Positions 22,436 through 33,338 are shown, counted from the first letter of the stretch. The stretch is 64,000 nucleotides of DNA from Massilia sp. H-1 (GCA_024703915.1 CP087969.1:4030001-4094000); one strand, 5' to 3'. The notes: generated from the sequence alone by a model not told the origin. Made by a program: numbers and translations.

Positions 22436-23764
22436 GCCAGTACGATAGCACGAGGCCCGCCAGCGCACAGGCGGCGATCAGTTTGATGGTGCCCGCCTTG
22501 AAGCGGAACAGCGCCACGCAGGCGGCCGCGCTGATGGCAATCGCGGCCCAGTCGGGCTTACCGCCAGGGACAAACACGTGCTCGCCAAAGAACACGGCCA
22601 GGCTGACCACCACGCCCACCACGGCGGCCGAAATGGCCGTCAAGGGCGCCGTCATGCGCACGTTGTCGCGGGTCGACTCGACCAGCGGCCCGCCTAACCA
22701 GGATGAAGATGAAGGACGGCAGGAAGGTGAAGAAGGTGGCCACCGAGGCGCTTAAGCCACGCCTAGCCAGCAGCACGCTGTCGCCGAACACCTGGTGGGT
22801 CCAGGCGCCGACGAAGCCGACGAAGGCGACAATCATGATCAGCGGACCGGGCGTGGTTTCGCCCAGCGCCAGGCCGTCCATCATCTGGGCCGCCGTCAGC
22901 CAGTGGTAGTGCTCGACGCCGCCCTGGTACACATACGGCAGCACCGCATAGGCGCCGCCGAAGGTCATCATGGCGGCCTTGGTGAAGAACCAGGCCATCT
23001 GCGCCAGGGGCGAGGCGCTGCCCGTCTGCGCGGCCAGCAGCGCCCAGGCGAGCGTTCCCAGCACGATGCCCGTGACGCCCACGCGCCCAGGCGCGGCCAG
23101 GAGAAGGTGGCGTGCCCCGGCGTGGGCGTGTCATCGTCGATCAGGGCCAGGCCGTAGGAGTCGTGCTGGCCGGGATGCTTGCCGCCGATCTGGAACAGCT
23201 GCGGGGCGACCCGTCCGCCCACCAGCCCGGCAGCCAGCCGCGGCCAGCACGATCAGCGGGAACGGCAGCTTGAAGACGGCAATGGCAAGGAAGGCCAGCA
23301 GCGCGATGGCGATCATCACCGGATTCTTGAGCGTGCGGCTGCCGATGCGCCAGGCGGCCGCCAGCACCACCGCCACGATGGCCTAGCTTGATCCCGTACA
23401 GGATGCTTAGGCCACCAGCGGCAGCGTGCCGAAGGCAAGGTAGATCCACGACAGGCCGATCAGAATCAGCAGCGACGGCAGCACGAACAGTACCCCGGCC
23501 AGAATGCCGCCGCGTCTTGTGCATCAGCCAGCCGATGTAGATGGCCAGCTGGGTCGCCTCGGGGCCGGGCAGCAGCATGCAGTAATTGAGGGCGTGCAGA
23601 AAGCGCTGTTCGGAGATCCAGCGCCGGCGTTCGACCAGCTCGGTGTGCATCAGGGCGATCTGGTAGGCCGGGCCGCCAAAGCTGATGAAGCCCAGCTTGA
23701 GCCAGTACCAGAAGGCGTCGGTCATGCTGACCGGTGAGGGGCGGGTGTCGGGCGGTAGCGTCAT
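22428..23764 (-). CDS. chrA: Chromate transporter ChrA (two-domain)
   Basis: About 440 residues with two homologous CHR halves. First half: [30 protein letters not shown] and [15 protein letters not shown]; second half: [25 protein letters not shown] and [21 protein letters not shown]. These repeated FGG and PGP motifs define the family, which exports chromate. Ten or so helices. The start at 23764 is chosen over more upstream codons because translation there would cross the terminator. It heads the operon that continues with moaA (8-base overlap). Breaks near 22745 and 22765 are two adjacent expected GCCGGC sites (LLAGVAGASV); others near 23100, 23230, 23390, 23405 and 23510. Confidence 0.92.
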
Positions 23765-23818
23765 CGCGAGGACGATGTGGTGGTTGAGGTGATTGTACGG
23801 TGGTTGCGGGTTCGGGCG

Positions 23819-23847
23819 AAAAAGGGAAGCACGCGGCTTCCCTTTTT
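23819..23847. terminator. Bidirectional rho-independent terminator after rne
   Basis: A 12-base stem (23819-23830 with 23836-23847) around a 5-base loop. The arms begin with A-runs and end with T-runs, so the hairpin is followed by T's on both strands. It lies between the rne stop and the chrA start and should end rne transcription and insulate chrA. Confidence 0.85.
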
Positions 23848-23862
23848 GTGTCATGCCAACGA

Positions 23863-26800
23863 TCAGTGACGGGTCGTATCGACCTGGATCAGCGGTTCGT
23901 CCACTTGCGGTGGCAGCGGCTTGCGCTCGCGTGGCACGCGGACCGGCGGCGCTGCCTGGGCGGCCGCTTCCTGGGCTGCGCGCAGCTTGTCAGGATTGGT
24001 CGCCGCCAGGGTCAGACCGGCCGAGCTGAGGATCTCGTTCAGATCCGCAACCGGCTTGACGACTGGCTGGACTGCCACGGGTGCAGGCGCAGGAGCAGGT
24101 GCAGGCGCAGGCGCAGCGACTGGCGCTGGCGCGGCAACGGGGGCCGGTGCTGGCGCTGGTGCAACTTCTGCCACCGGCGCTGCAGGTTCCGGATCAGGCT
24201 GGGCGTCCGGCGTGAACAGGGTCTGCTGCACGACCGGTGCTGCGGGAGCGACTTCCACCGGGGCAGGCGCAGGTGCAACAACCGGGGCTGGCGCGGCGGC
24301 CACGACTGGCGCGGCTTCAACGACGGGCACCGGTGTGTATTCCGACACGGGTACCGGCGCTGCAACAGCTGCCGGAGCAACTTCTGCCACGGCTTCAACC
24401 ACAGGTGCTGCAACAGCAACCGGTGCAGGAGCAGGTGCAGGAGCAGGAGCGGCAACGGCTGGTGCCGCTACCTCGGCTGCTTAGGCGCCGGATTGGCGTC
24501 GGCGGCAACGGCGTCGTTGTCGCCTGCGTCGTTGTCGGCGCCTTCTGCGCCCTCGACGCCTTCAACACCTTCGCGGTCGCGGCGGTTGCGGTTGCGGCCA
24601 CCGCGGCGGCGGCGGCGGCGCGGCTCGTCGCCACCCGCTTCGACTTCCGATCTCTTCGCCGTTCGGGCCGATCGTGGTGATCATTTTCGGCACCGGTGCG
24701 GCTTCCGGCTCACCTGCAGGACCCAGGTTCAGGGCGGCGGCGACCGGGGCGACTGCCAGTTCGTCGGTCCTGGCTTCGGCAACCGGGGTACGGTAGTCGG
24801 CACGCTCGCGCGGCGGACGCGGTGCGCGTTCGGCACGTTCACCGCGCTCGGCACGTTCACCACGCTCTGTGCGCGGCGCTGCTGCCGTTGCCTCGGACTG
24901 CTCGCGCGGCTCGCGTGGCTCACGCGGCGGGCGTGGCGGGCGTGGCGGACGGGCTGGCTTGTCGGTGTCGGCTGCCTTGGTGCTGTCGTCGGCGCCATTG
25001 GCTTTGACCGGATCGCGCTCTTCGCGTTCACGGCCGCCTTGCTTGCCGCCACGGCTGCGGCCACGCGGGCCACGGCCGTTGCGGTCGCCGTTACGGTCTT
25101 CCTTGGCGGCAGGCTTGACTGGCGCGGCTGGCGCCGGTGCGGCCACCGTCACTTCGACCTTGCCGAAGAACAGGTTCTTGAGCTTGGCGAAGAAACCTTC
25201 TTCGGCCGAGCGTGGTCAGAACAGGGGCTGGCGCGGCAACAGGCTTGGCCACTTCGGTGCGGTCGACCACCGGTGCTTAGCTGGGCCGGGGTGATCGTCT
25301 TGACGACGGCTTCCTGGCGCGGCTTGGCATCTTCCTTCTGGCGCTTGCTGTAAGCCATGTCGGTTTCAGCCTGCTCGGCCAGGCTGTAGCTGGCTTGGCT
25401 GTCTTCGAGGCGCGGATCGTCGTGCTTGATGCGCTCGAGCTTGTAGTGCGGGGTATCCAGGTGCTTGTTCGGGATCAGGATCACGCTGATGCGGTGGCGG
25501 TTCTCAATCTTGAGCACTTCGCCGCGCTTTTCATTGAGCAGGAAGGCGGCCACGTCGACCGGTACCTGCACGTGAATCGTGGCCGAATTTTCCTTCATTG
25601 CTTCTTCCTGGATGATGCGCAGGACTTGCAGTGCGGACGATTCGGTATCGCGGATGTGGCCGGTGCCCGAGCAGCGCGGGCAGGTCACGTGGCTGCCTTC
25701 GGACAGCGAAGGACGCAGGCGCTGGCGCGACAGTTCCATCAGGCCGAAGCGCGAAATCTTGCCCATCTGGACGCGCGCGGTCATGGTGCAGCGCGTCTTT
25801 CAGGCGGGTTTCCACCTCGCGCTGGTTTTTCGCCACTTCCATGTCGATGAAGTCGATCACGATCAGGCCGCCCAGGTCGCGCAGGCGCAGCTGGCGGGCC
25901 ACTTCTTCGGCCGCTTCGCAGTTGGTGTTGAAGGCGGTCGTTTCGATGTCCGAGCCGCGCGTGGCGCGGGCCGAGTTGACGTCGACCGAGACCAGCGCTT
26001 CGGTGTGGTCGATCACGATCGCGCCGCCCGATGGCAGCGGCACGGTGCGCGCGTAGGCGGTTTCCGATCTGGTGTTCGATCTGGAAACGCGAGAACAGCG
26101 GCACGTCGTCGCTGTAGCGCTTCACGCGGTGCAGCATGTCCGGCATCACGTGGCTCATGAACTGGTGAGCTTGTTCGTAGATGTGGTCGGTGTCGATCAG
26201 GATTTCGCCGATGTCCGGCTGGAAGTAGTCGCGGATGGCGCGGATGACCAGTGAGGATTCCTGGTAGATCAGGAAGGCGCCCGGTGCCGATTTGCTTAAG
26301 CGCCTTCAATTGCGCGCCACAGCTGCATCAGGTAATTCAAGTCCCACTGCAGTTCTTCGACATTGCGGCCGATGCCTGCGGTGCGGGCAATGACCGACAT
26401 GCCTTGCGGCAGATCGAGCTTGTCCATGGTTTCGCGCAGTTCCTGGCGCTCTTCGCCTTCGACCCGGCGCGATACGCCGCCGCCGCGCGGGATTATTCGG
26501 CATCAGGACCAGGTAACGGCCTAGGCCAGCGACACGAAGGAAGTCAGTGCGGCGCCTTTATTGCCGCGCTCTTCCTTTTCCACCTGGACCATGATTTCCT
26601 GGCCTTCGCGCAGCGCTTCCTTGACCGACGCATTGCGTACATCGACGCCTTCGCGGAAATAGGTGCGGGCCACTTCCTTGAATGGCAGGAAACCGTGGCG
26701 GTCTTCACCGTAGCTGACGAAGCAAGCTTCGAGCGAAGGCTCGATACGGGTAATGACGCCTTTGTAGATATTGGATTTGCGCTGCTCATGGCTTAAGCTG

Positions 26801-26892
26801 CTTTCGATATCGATATCGATCAGTTTCTGACCGTCGACAATCATGACGCGCAATTCTTCTTGCTGCGTCGCGTTAAACAACATGCGTTTCAT
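23863..26892 (-). CDS. rne: Ribonuclease E
   Basis: About 1000 residues. N-terminal half: [21 protein letters not shown]1 RNA-binding domain with [22 protein letters not shown] (about 37-120), the 5'-sensor and DNase-like region with [17 protein letters not shown] and [19 protein letters not shown] holding the catalytic Asp residues, and the zinc-link CPRCSGTG. C-terminal half: arginine-rich RNA-binding stretches (RGRRGGR-like, PRRRRR) then long Ala-Pro repeats, ending LIQVDTTRH. It makes the degradosome scaffold and initiates mRNA decay and rRNA/tRNA processing. The break near 26293 is an expected GCCGGC (AAGKSAPGAF). Others lie near 26525, 26490, 26070, 25790, 25275, 25215, 24650 and 24482. 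Divergent from rluC, as in many proteobacteria. Confidence 0.95.
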
Positions 26893-27538
26893 TTTTATAA
26901 ACTCCGTGACCCAGGGGGCCATTCTAGTGCCGCTGTGTCAAAGCGGCGAAAAGTACAGGGGATGTACGCTAGAAGGGGAGTGCTGGAGGGTGGGTATGCC
27001 TTTACGTACGGCGCAGCGACACTGGAGCATCGCGGCCGCAACAGGGCGCAGTGAGGTCGATCGACATGCCGAGTGCACGCATCACCTGCAACTTTACTGT
27101 ACCTACCAGATCAATAGACCGGGGCGCAGACCGAGCCAGGCGGTGAGCAATTCAGTGAGCCAGACCGTAGCCAGCGAACATACCAAGACTTCGATTCCCA
27201 GGCTTGAATTCAGCCTTTATTCTCAAGCCTTCAGTATGAGGCTTACTTCGGGTCGGGCGAAAACGACAAGCGTTATCGACACCAACATCCGGCAAGCTGG
27301 AACAACGGGCCAGCTTGCCAGTACTTATCCTTACAATTCCAGTCAATCCAATTCAGCAGCGGTGCGCTATCCGATTACAACAACGGTGCAACCTTGACCC
27401 GCGCAACACTGTGCATACACATTTTTTCCATCGAATTTGCAATTTGGCGAGGCCGATGGAGACGCCCCTGTGTAAAATATCGTTTTAATTCTTACACCAG
27501 CAGAGGTTTGACCGCCGCCTGTCGATTATATATTCAAA
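26893..27538. other. Long divergent intergenic region rne/rluC with a leader hairpin
   Basis: 646 bases between divergent genes. The side next to rne is expected to be a long 5' leader, since RNase E in other bacteria regulates its own leader. A hairpin with arms GCCGCT and AGCGGC (26929-26947) lies about 40 bases upstream of the rne start. On the other side TAAAAT at 27473-27478 could be a -10 element for rluC, without a clear -35. Open frames here show no protein-like sequence; I see no tRNA or known RNA family. Confidence 0.4.
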
Positions 27539-28552
27539 ATGAAGGACTTAGAGAGAATTTCTGGGAAGACAGAGCAAATGAAGATGCAAAACGTTATTCC
27601 CCCTTCATCCACGACGGAACGCCAGCCGGTCCAGCCGCAAGCCTACTTTGTCACCATTTCCGACGAGGATGCGGGACAGAGAATCGATAATTATCTGCTA
27701 AGGGTGTGCAAGGGCGTCCCCAAAAGCCATATTTACCGTATCCTGCGTTCCGGCGAAGTGCGCGTCAACAAAGGCCGGATCGACCAGTTGTACCGCCTCG
27801 AAGCAGGCGACGTGGTCCGGATTCCGCCGGTACGGGTGGCCGAAAAGGCGTCCACGGCCGCCGTGCCGGGCGCCGAATTCACGATTTTGCACGAAGACAG
27901 CCACATTCTCGTGATCGACAAGCCCTGCGGCGTGGCCGTGCATGGCGGCTCGGGCGTCTCGTACGGCGTCATCGAGCAGTTGCGCGCCGCGCGGCCGGAC
28001 GCCAAGTTCCTGGAACTGGTGCACCGGCTCGACCGCGAAACCTCGGGCTTGCTGATGCTGGCCAAGAAGCGGTCGGCGCTCACCAACCTGCACGAGCAGA
28101 TGCGCGACGGGCTCACCGACAAGCGTTACCTGACCCTGGTCTATGGCGACTGGAAGAATGCGCGCCAGCACGTCAAGTTGCCTTTGCATAAATACACGAC
28201 GCCGGAAGGCGAGCGCCGGGTGTGCGTGCAGGCGGGCGGGATGGAGTCGCATACCGTCTTTACGCTGTTGCGCAAGTTCGAGAAGTTCGCCCTGCTGGAG
28301 GCCGAGCTGAAGACCGGGCGCACCCACCAGATTCGCGTTCATCTGGCTTCGTCCGGCTATCCTATTGCAGGTGACGACAAATACGGCGATTTTGCGCTCA
28401 ACCGCGTCTTGCTCAAGGCCGACGCCACGCGCGGCGCGCTCAAGCGCATGTTCTTGCACGCGCACCAGATCACGTTTACCCATCCCGAGAGCGGCAAGCC
28501 GATGACCCTCAATGCGCCGCTGGCTTGGCAGAATGCGAGCGTTTCTTGCTAA
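27539..28552 (+). CDS. rluC: 23S rRNA pseudouridine synthase RluC
   Basis: About 330 residues, intact. N-terminal S4 domain (QRIDNYLLRVCKGVPKSHIYRILRSGEVRVNKGRI), then the RluA-type catalytic domain with HILVIDKPCGVAVHGGSGVS, the active-site Asp in ELVHRLDRETSGLLMLAKK, LVYGDWKN and LKTGRTHQIRVHLASSGYPIAGDDKYG. It modifies uridines 955, 2504 and 2580 (Escherichia coli numbering) of 23S rRNA. ATG codons occur at 27539, 27578 and 27584; AGAGCAA before 27578 is only weak, so the start is uncertain by 15 residues. Confidence 0.94.
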   Translation: MKDLERISGKTEQMKMQNVIPPSSTTERQPVQPQAYFVTISDEDAGQRIDNYLLRVCKGVPKSHIYRILRSGEVRVNKGRIDQLYRLEAGDVVRIPPVRVAEKASTAAVPGAEFTILHEDSHILVIDKPCGVAVHGGSGVSYGVIEQLRAARPDAKFLELVHRLDRETSGLLMLAKKRSALTNLHEQMRDGLTDKRYLTLVYGDWKNARQHVKLPLHKYTTPEGERRVCVQAGGMESHTVFTLLRKFEKFALLEAELKTGRTHQIRVHLASSGYPIAGDDKYGDFALNRVLLKADATRGALKRMFLHAHQITFTHPESGKPMTLNAPLAWQNASVSC

Positions 28553-28644
28553 GCTTGGGGAAACCTTTAACAACGGCGGCCCGCTGACCAGCGCCGCCCG
28601 ATTCAATCCGACAGGAGCTTAGGCGCCACAAGCAGCCGGGAAAA

Positions 28645-29308
28645 ATGGCAAGAAAGCAATATGATCTGATCGTCTTTGATTGGGACGGTACCCTGATGGA
28701 CAGCACTTCCACCATCGTCAAGTGTATCCAGGCCGCGGCCCTGCGACCTGGGCTTGCCCGTTCCGCACGACGATGACGCTTCGCACGTGATCGGGCTGGG
28801 GCTGCACGAAGCGATGCAGGCGGTGATGCCGAACATCGATCCGGCCATGTATCCGCGCATGGTTGAGCGTTACCGCTTCCATTACCTGTCCAAAGACCAC
28901 GAACTGGTGCTGTTCGACGGTGTCCGCGACATGCTGACCGAGCTGTCGCAAGATGGCTACTTCCTGGCCGTGGCGACCGGCAAGAGCCGGGTCGGCCTGA
29001 ACCGCGCGCTCAACGCGGTCGGACTGCTGTCGCTGTTCGACGCGACCCGTTGCGCCGATGAGACATTTTCGAAGCCGCACCCGGCCATGCTGCAGGAATT
29101 GACGCGCGAACTGGGCCAGGATCTGCGCCGCACCGTCATGATCGGCGACACCACGCACGACTTGCTGATGGCCAACAACGCGGGCGCGGCTTGGCGTCGC
29201 GGTGCAGTGCACGGCGCCCATCCGCACGACCAGTTGCGTGCCTGCAATCCGGTGTATTCGGCCGAAACCGTGGCCCAGTTGCACCAGTGGCTGACCGAGC
29301 ACGCATGA
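28645..29308 (+). CDS. HAD-family phosphatase, phosphoglycolate phosphatase-like
   Basis: About 220 residues. HAD motifs: nucleophile Asp in YDLIVFDWDGTLMDSTSTIV, motif II FLAVATGKSRVGL, motif III Lys in FSKPHPAMLQEL, motif IV MIGDTTHDLLMANNAG. A four-helix cap (VIGLGLHEAMQAVMPN to LSKDHELVLF) places it with Gph/PGP-type enzymes. Its substrate cannot be read from sequence. Breaks near 28743 and 29190, where AAGVAV is expected and GCCGGC is written GCTTGGC. The stop overlaps the Rieske gene start, and together with rluC and the S49 peptidase it forms a likely operon. Confidence 0.87.
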
Positions 29309-29699
29309 TGACGGCGTCCGACAACGAAGCTTAAGCAAGCCCGATGCGGTCCTGATCTGCGCCTCCGACCAGGTGGCCGAAGGCGGCAGGGGCGTGCGCT
29401 TTGCCGTCAGCGCCTTCGGCGACAAGGCCACCGGTTTCGTGGTGCGCTATGGCGGCCAGGCCTACGCCTACCTGAACCGCTGTGCCCACGTGCCGATCGA
29501 GCTGGACTGGGCCGAGGGCGAATTTTTCGAGTCGAGCGGCTTGTACCTGATGTGCTCGACCCATGGCGCCATCTACGTGCCCGACAGCGGCTTTTGCGCA
29601 GGCGGGCCGTGCAAGGGCGCGCGCCTGCGCCCGATCGCGGTGCGCGAAGAAAACGGCAACCTGTACTGGACGCCCGACGAATTTATCAAACCATGCTAA
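29305..29699 (+). CDS. Rieske [2Fe-2S] domain protein
   Basis: About 130 residues, soluble, no signal peptide. Single Rieske domain: first ligand pair in YAYLNRCAHVPIELDW (Cys-X-His) and second in LMCSTHGAIYVPDSGFCAGGPCKGARL (Cys-X2-His). Such small Rieske ferredoxin-like proteins pass electrons; no oxygenase partner is encoded nearby, so its role is unknown. The four-base overlap with the HAD gene suggests coupled expression. Break at 29330 is an expected GCCGGC written GCTTAAGC (NEAGKPDAV). Confidence 0.85.
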
Positions 29700-29730
29700 C
29701 CCCGACGGCCTGACCTGAACAAAGCGAACT

Positions 29731-30744
29731 ATGAGCGACACACCCGGCATGGAATCCCAGGCACACCCCGCACCCAGCGCCCCGGCAGCGGCAGCGCCGC
29801 CGAACGGGAGCTGGGAACGCGAGACCCTGGAAAAGCTCGTCTTCGCCACCGTGCGCGAGCAGCAGCCGCGCCCGCTGGGGCATCTTCTTCAAGCTCAGCT
29901 TCCTGCTGCTGGCCTTCTTCGCCCTGTGGTCGCTGTACGACTTCGACTTTTTCGGCACCGAAGGCGAGCTGGTTGGCAAACACACGGCTTTGATTGAAAT
30001 TAACGGCACGATCGAGGACGAAGGCAGCGGTTCGGCCGATACCGTGATTCCCTCGCTGAACAAGGCGTTCACCGATGTGGAATCGGTGGCGGTGGTGCTG
30101 CGCATCAACAGCCCGGGCGGCAGTCCGGTCCAGGCTAAGCACAATTGTCGACGAGATCGTGCGTCTTAAGCGCGGTTACCCGAACAAGCCGGTGTATGTG
30201 GTGGTGGATGAAATTTGCGCCTCGGGCGGCTATTACATCGCCGCCGCGGCCGACCAGATCTATGTGAACAAGGCCAGCATCGTCGGCTCGGTCGGGGTGC
30301 TGATGGATGGCTTCGGCTTTACCGGCACCATGGACAAGCTCGGCGTCGAGCGGCGCCTGCTGACCATCGATGAAAACAAGGGCTTCCTCGACCCCTTCCA
30401 GCCCCCAGTCCGACAAGCACAAGGCGCATGCCCAGGCCATGCTCAATGAAATCCACCAGCAATTCATCGCCGTGGTGCGCGCCGGGCGCGGCAAGCGTCT
30501 CAAGGAAACCCCGGACACCTTCTCCGGCCTGTTCTGGAGCGGCGCCAGGGCGGTCGACATGGGCCTGGCCGACGGTTTCGGCACGGTGGAAAGCGTGGCG
30601 CGCGATGTGATCAAAGTGGAAAATCTGGTCGATTACACGGCCCATGAAGGCTTGCCGGAACGCGTGCTCAAGAAGTTCGGCGCCTCGGTCGGGCAGGGCG
30701 CCGTCAAGTCGCTGTACCATGGGGCAAAGCCGGTACTCAGGTAG
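29731..30744 (+). CDS. sppA: Signal peptide peptidase SppA-type S49 protease
   Basis: About 335 residues, the short single-domain form. A Pro/Ala-rich cytoplasmic start, one membrane anchor (FFKLSFLLLAFFALWSLYDF), then the S49 domain: ALIEINGTIEDE, VVLRINSPGGSPVQAGTIVDEI, the nucleophile Ser in VVVDEICASGGYYIAAAAD, IVGSVGVLMDGFGF, RGKRLKETPDTFSGLFWSGARAVDMGLADG. It degrades cleaved signal peptides in the inner membrane. Breaks near 29883, 30135 (expected GCCGGC in VQAGTIV, written GCTAAGC) and 30410. Confidence 0.92.
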
Positions 30745-30871
30745 CGAGCTGCATCAATATTCTCCTTGAAAGTTCAGGCAGGTGTTCTATATTGGACCTG
30801 TAGTTCTTTCCAAGGGGGGCCGATATAATAAGTAAATTGATTGTTGGCAGCAATTTGTTCGAAATGAACTA

Positions 30872-31311
30872 CTAATCTGCATCATTTGATGCGGCATAGA
30901 GAGAATTGATATTCCTCGATACAGTCTTCGCAAGGAGACATGAGAACGACGGTGCAATGCCGTCGTTTTCATTATTGGGCGGCTGTTTTTCTGTAGCGCT
31001 CAATCCATGCAGGCAATCCGTGACCTCAACGGTGTTGCCGAATTGAACACAAACGACGCGCTGCGGCAGGGTGGGCATGACAATTTCCTCGTCTTGAGAA
31101 AAGCCGCCGAGGGCGATCCACTCGGCCAGGCCGCGCTGCGCCTGGGCCAGATGGCGCGCCTGAACCGACACCCGGAACAGGTCGCGCGTCAGGCTGGCTG
31201 GCGGCGTTTTGCCGCTCCAGCGGGCGATTGCGGCGCGCGCCAGTTGCAGCGCCGACGGCGTGGTGGTGGCAGTGCTTAAGCGCTGGCGAGTCGTTGTTTG
31301 CTTGGCGTCAT
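30872..31311 (-). CDS. Hypothetical protein
   Basis: About 145 residues after one repair. Starts MTPSKQRLASAGTATTTPSALQ, continues LARAAIARWSGKTPPASLTRDLFRVSVQARHLAQAQRGLAEWIALGG (amphipathic helices) and EEIVMPTLPQRVVCVQFGNTVEVTD, then a low-complexity Asn-rich tail. GAGGAT precedes the ATG on the complement. The break at 31275 is an expected GCCGGC written GCTTAAGC, which supports the coding reading on this strand. I do not recognise a family; no signal peptide or membrane helix is seen. It stands alone between sppA and rsuA. Confidence 0.5.
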
Positions 31312-31553
31312 GGTGCGCATCCTCGTCCTTGGTTTTACTCTCTCGCTTATTCCTAACGCTTCTCTCGGCATTGCCTGAGGGGCCGTTAGGCCGATTCCTA
31401 ATGCTGCCCCAGTGTAACAACGCGAGGTGCTACTTACTTGATCTTTGTCAAAGGAACGTTTTCTACCTTCATGAATTCCTACCCCCGCGGAATTGTCCTA
31501 CAGACGCTGCCATGGCTGTCGGCGTCCCGCGCCATCTGTTAAAGTCTCGCCTT

Positions 31554-32284
31554 ATGAGTAAATTATCCTTAGACCGTATCCTGCAATCGCAGGGTTTTGG
31601 CACCCGCAAATATTGCCGCACGCTGGTGGACGATGGCGAAGTGGCCATCGGCGGCACCGTCCAGACGTCCTACAAGGCGGCGATCGACACCGATGGCCTG
31701 GTCCTGACCGTGTTCGACGACGAATGGGTGTACCACGAGCACCTGTATGTGGCGCTGTACAAGCTTAGGCCAACTTCGAATGCTCGCGCAAGCCCAGCCA
31801 CCATCCGGGCGTGCTGACCTTGCTGCCCGAGCAATTTACCTGGCGCGAAGTGCAGCCGGTCGGACGGCTCGACCACGACACCACCGGCATGCTGCTGATG
31901 TCCGACGATGGCCCGTTTATCCATGCCCAATCCTCGCCGAAGCGGCACGTTCCCAAGATTTACCAGGCCACCACCCAGGATCCCGTGAGCCCCGAACTGG
32001 TGGCCACGCTGCTGGCTTGAACGTCAAGCTGCACGACAGAGCCAGCGCCGCTGGCGGCCCAGACCTGCGTGCAGCGCGGTACGCACCAGCTCGAAATCGT
32101 GCTCGAACAGGGCAAATACCACCAGGTCAAGCGCATGCTTGCAGGCCGCTTCAAGCAACCATTGCAGTGCGCTGCACCGTTCCGCCATCGGGGGCTGACC
32201 CTGGACGCGCTTGGCCTGGCCGAGGGCGAATGGTGCTACCTGACGCCGGCGCAGCTGGCGCTGCTGGCGCCTACGGCATCCTGA
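31554..32284 (+). CDS. rsuA: 16S rRNA pseudouridine synthase RsuA-type
   Basis: About 240 residues. N-terminal S4 domain (LDRILQSQGFGTRKYCRTLVDDGEVAIGG), catalytic domain with LYVALYKPANFECSRKP, VGRLDHDTTGMLLMSDDG (catalytic Asp), PKIYQATTQDPV and LEIVLEQGKYHQVKRMLAAAGNH. RsuA makes pseudouridine 516 in 16S rRNA. Breaks at 31766, 32017 and about 32150 all fall where GCCGGC is expected (KPANF, LAGVKL, AAAGNHC). Confidence 0.9.
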
Positions 32285-32306
32285 CCCATTTATCACTGAC
32301 GATCCC

Positions 32307-33338
32307 ATGAAATTAGCGACAATCAATGACGGCACGCGCGACGGCCAGCTGGCCGTGGTGGCGCGCGACCTGAAAACGGCGCACCTGGCCGACGGCATCG
32401 CGCCCACCCTGCAGGCCGCGCTCGACGACTGGGTTTTCATCGCGCCCCAGCTGGCCGACCTCTACCTGCTGCTCAACAGCGGCCGGGCGCCGAAAACCTT
32501 CGATTTCGACCCGGCGCGCGATGGCGCCGCTGCCGCGCGCCTACCAGTGGGCGGACGGTTCGGCCTATGTCAACCACGTCGAGCTGGTGCGCCGCGCGCG
32601 CCATGCCGAGATGCCGGAATCGTTCTGGGAAGATCCCTTGATGTACCAGGGCGGCAGCGACGACTTCCTGGGGCCGATGGACGACATCGTGCTCGCGCAC
32701 GAAGAGTGGGGCATCGATTTCGAGGCCGAAGTGGCGGTCATCACGGGCGACGTGCCGATGGGCAGCACGCCAGACCAGGCGCAGCAGCATATCCGCCTGC
32801 TGATGCTGGTCAACGACGTGTCGCTGCGTAATCTGATCCCGCCGGAACTGGCCAAGGGTTTCGGTTTCCTGCAGTCGAGCTTAAGCATCGGCCTTTTCGC
32901 CGGTGGCGGTCACGCCCGACGAGCTGGGCGAGGCCTGGAAGGATGGCAAGGTGCACCTGCCGCTGCGCTCGACCTGGAACGGCAAGCTGGTCGGCCAGCC
33001 GCAGGCGGGCGTGGACATGGTCTTCAATTTCCCCCAGCTGGTGGCCCACCTGTGCAAATCGCGCAATGCGCGCTGGCACCATCGTCGGCTCGGGCACGGT
33101 CTCGAACAAGGACGAGAAACGCGGTTACTCGTGCATCGCCGAAAAGCGCTGCCTGGAATTGATCGCCGATGGCGCGGCCAGCACGCCATTCATGCTGTTT
33201 GGCGACACGATCAAGATCGAGATGCTCGATGCGAATGGGAAGTCGGTGTTTGGGGCGATCGATCAGACGGTCAGGCAGCTATCGTCGCCAGTCCGCAGCG
33301 GTCATGCCGGTTCAAAACCGGTGCCTTCTTTTAAGTAA
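32307..33338 (+). CDS. Fumarylacetoacetate hydrolase-family protein
   Basis: About 340 residues. Family motifs: PRAYQWADGSAYVNHVELVRRAR, DFLGPMDDIVLAHEEWGIDFEAEVAVITGDVPMG (metal-binding acidic residues), LLMLVNDVSLRNLI, LQSKPASAFSPVAVTPDELG, GTIVGSGTVSNKD and GYSCIAEKR. Members cleave carbon-carbon bonds in catabolic intermediates; here the length and LLMLVNDVSLRN pattern fit bacterial fumarylacetoacetases acting late in tyrosine breakdown, but no hmgA or maiA is near. The break at 32881 is an expected GCCGGC. The extra tail after AIDQTVRQL runs 37 bases into the convergent DUF6328 gene and may be longer than the real end. Confidence 0.85.

Noticed and set aside
23745..23765. GGCGGTAGCGT, identical to the ops element core that recruits RfaH
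   Set aside because: It overlaps the chrA start codon on the other strand, with no polysaccharide operon downstream on the plus strand; taken as chance.
24640..26080. AGATCGGAA strings on the minus strand at two frame breaks in rne, resembling a sequencing adapter start
   Set aside because: Only one extra base is present at each site and the flanking sequence continues normally as rne, so adapter insertion is unlikely.
30160..30175. CTTAAG inside sppA
   Set aside because: Here Leu-Lys is expected in EIVRLKRGYP and the frame is intact, so this is a genuine sequence and not the GCCGGC artefact.
33300..33325. tRNA-like GGTTCAAAACC sequence
   Set aside because: No acceptor stem or cloverleaf can be formed around it; better explained as a short hairpin in the overlapping gene ends.
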